Made by a program: the position numbers and the translations under genes. From assembly GCA_964591255.1 (NCBI GenBank), contig CAZQAA010000228.1:1-7698 (forward strand): 7,698 bases of DNA. The letters are read 5' to 3'. This document shows, piece after piece, positions 6,501 through 7,698 of the stretch. The stretch is from CAZQAA01 sp964591255. GTDB taxonomy: Bacteria; Desulfobacterota; DSM-4660; Desulfatiglandales; Desulfatiglandaceae. The first letter of the stretch is position 1; each line of letters starts with the position of its first letter. The notes under the pieces are model-generated. The model was not told the origin of the DNA. It saw only the letters and a program-made list of their open reading frames with translations, and made no database searches.

Positions 6501-7698
6501 TTAATCTTCCATTAGTTTGGCGACGCTTACTACTTTTTCCCCCTCTCCTAAATTAATCAATTTTACACCCTGGGTATTGCGGCCAATTACAGAAATATCC
6601 TGTACTCTCAATCGAATAATTATTCCGTGTCCTGTAATGATCATCAGCTGATCACGATTGTTCACCTGGCAGGAATAGACTACAGGTCCATTTCTCTCTG
6701 TAGGTTTTATAGTCAGAATGCCCTTGCCGCCTCTTGCCTGACGCCGGTATTCACTAGTCATGGTCCTTTTACCATAGCCGTTTTCAGTAACAGTCAGAAT
6801 AGTGGCTCCGTTTTCCAGTGCCTCCATCCCCACCACTTCGTCATTTGTCTCTATCCTGATTCCAATGATCCCTGTAGCCACTCTCCCCATTTCCCTCAGA
6901 TCTGACTCGGGAAATCGAATAGATTTTCCGTGACGTGTTGCCAGAAATATATCCTGGTCCCCGTTCGTCACACGTACACCCATGAGCTCATCTCCCTCCC
7001 TGATTTTGAGAGCGACAATTCCCCCTGATCTGGGATGACTGAAATACTTCAGATTCGTCTTTTTGACTATTCCCTTCTTTGTGGCCATCAATACATATTT
7101 GCTTTCCTCAAGGCCTCTGATTGAAAGCGTGGTAGCTACCTTTTCACCCTTTTTCAGATCAAGGAGGTTAATGATAGCCTTTCCTCTGGACATTCTGCTT
7201 CCTTCTGGTATCTCATGGACTTTTTTCCAGTAGACCCGGCCTTTGTTTGTGAAGAAAAGGAAATAATCATGGGAAGAGGCCACGAACAGGTGTTCTACGA
7301 AATCTTCTTCCTTGGGCCTTACACCAGTTATTCCTTTGCCACCACGGCGTTGTGCCCTGTAGAGGCTAATAGGATTGCGCTTGATATAACCCTGATGGCT
7401 AATCGTAACCACCATGTCCTCTTCTGCGATTAGATCCTCAAGATCGATGTCTTCATCTTCTTTGATGAGTTCTGTCCTGCGCTCATCGCCGTATCTATCA
7501 CGGATTTCTTTCACCTCGTCCTTGATAATCTGTAGGACCATGGCCTGGTTATTAAGAATCTTTCTGAATTTTGCAATATTCTGTATCAAATCCTGATATT
7601 CGGTGTTGATTTTTTCCCGTTCGAGCCCGGTAAGCCTCTGCAGCCTCATGTCAAGAATAGCTTGTGCCTGTATGTCCGACAGATCAAAATCGGATATT
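6501..7698 (-). CDS. gyrA: DNA gyrase subunit A, C-terminal part (truncated by the window edge)
   Basis: Type II topoisomerase subunit that breaks and rejoins DNA and, with GyrB, introduces negative supercoils. Only the last 398 residues are visible; the reading frame continues past base 7698, so the breakage-reunion domain and catalytic tyrosine are outside. The visible part opens in the coiled-coil tower/gate region with the conserved SDIQAQAILDMRLQRLTGLE (7-26), then the C-terminal beta-pinwheel from about residue 95. The GyrA box QRRGGKG (116-122) is intact, which marks gyrase rather than ParC. Repeated blade motifs follow (for example GRVYWKKVHEIP, KKGIVKKT, HGKSIRF, GYGKRT, VIGRNTQGV), consistent with six blades. 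A second, related RGGKG occurs in ARGGKGIL of the fifth blade, as in many gyrases. The protein ends shortly after the last blade (VVSVAKLMED) without the long acidic tail of the E. coli enzyme. gpsA follows immediately. Confidence 0.97.
   Translation of the reverse strand, partial: ISDFDLSDIQAQAILDMRLQRLTGLEREKINTEYQDLIQNIAKFRKILNNQAMVLQIIKDEVKEIRDRYGDERRTELIKEDEDIDLEDLIAEEDMVVTISHQGYIKRNPISLYRAQRRGGKGITGVRPKEEDFVEHLFVASSHDYFLFFTNKGRVYWKKVHEIPEGSRMSRGKAIINLLDLKKGEKVATTLSIRGLEESKYVLMATKKGIVKKTNLKYFSHPRSGGIVALKIREGDELMGVRVTNGDQDIFLATRHGKSIRFPESDLREMGRVATGIIGIRIETNDEVVGMEALENGATILTVTENGYGKRTMTSEYRRQARGGKGILTIKPTERNGPVVYSCQVNNRDQLMIITGHGIIIRLRVQDISVIGRNTQGVKLINLGEGEKVVSVAKLMED

Noticed and set aside
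6730..6760. Second RGGKG motif in GyrA as a duplicated GyrA box
   Set aside because: A related RGGKG in a later blade is common in bacterial gyrases, so it is not an anomaly.

Overview
The window looks like ordinary chromosome from a Gram-negative bacterium, most likely a Desulfobacterota (former Deltaproteobacteria) species. This rests on a Kdo-pathway isomerase (so a lipopolysaccharide-type outer membrane), moderate GC, and gyrA followed directly by gpsA, an order I recall from Geobacter and relatives near the replication origin. The taxonomic call is inference from gene content; no rRNA or other marker is present.

Layout, left to right. Bases 1-232 are non-coding and hold a good sigma70-type promoter on the minus strand firing off the left edge, with a possible start codon at base 13. 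Then comes a minus-strand pair: a small lipoprotein-like protein of unknown function (about 1818-2297) and, 7-10 bases after it, an MscS-type mechanosensitive channel with a long periplasmic N-terminal extension (233-1810). A 350-base intergenic region (about 2367-2722) follows; it carries a perfect 8+8 inverted repeat and promoter-like hexamers ahead of kdsD (2723-3727, plus strand), an arabinose-5-phosphate isomerase with two CBS domains. After a 213-base convergent gap, the rest of the window is on the minus strand: a membrane-anchored class C beta-lactamase-fold protein (3941-5350), gpsA (5452-6474) and the 3' two-fifths or so of gyrA (6501-7698, running off the right edge). gyrA and gpsA are 26 bases apart and probably co-transcribed; the hydrolase-like gene follows after 101 bases.

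Themes. Most genes serve the envelope: GpsA makes the glycerol-3-phosphate backbone of phospholipids, KdsD makes the Kdo precursor, MscS relieves turgor, and the lipoprotein and the beta-lactamase-fold protein are predicted at the membrane or periplasm. No mobile element, CRISPR array, tRNA or rRNA was seen. The left part is visibly AT-richer than the gyrA/gpsA part (bases 841-900 have 12 G/C of 60; bases 6001-6060 have 31 of 60).

The most notable observation is the beta-lactamase-fold protein at 3941-5350. It is full length and keeps the family's surrounding sequence, but all the positions where I expect catalytic residues are changed: Ser to Thr and Lys to Gly in the SxxK motif, Tyr to Phe in the second motif, His to Tyr in the third. 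It looks like an intact pseudoenzyme rather than a decaying gene.
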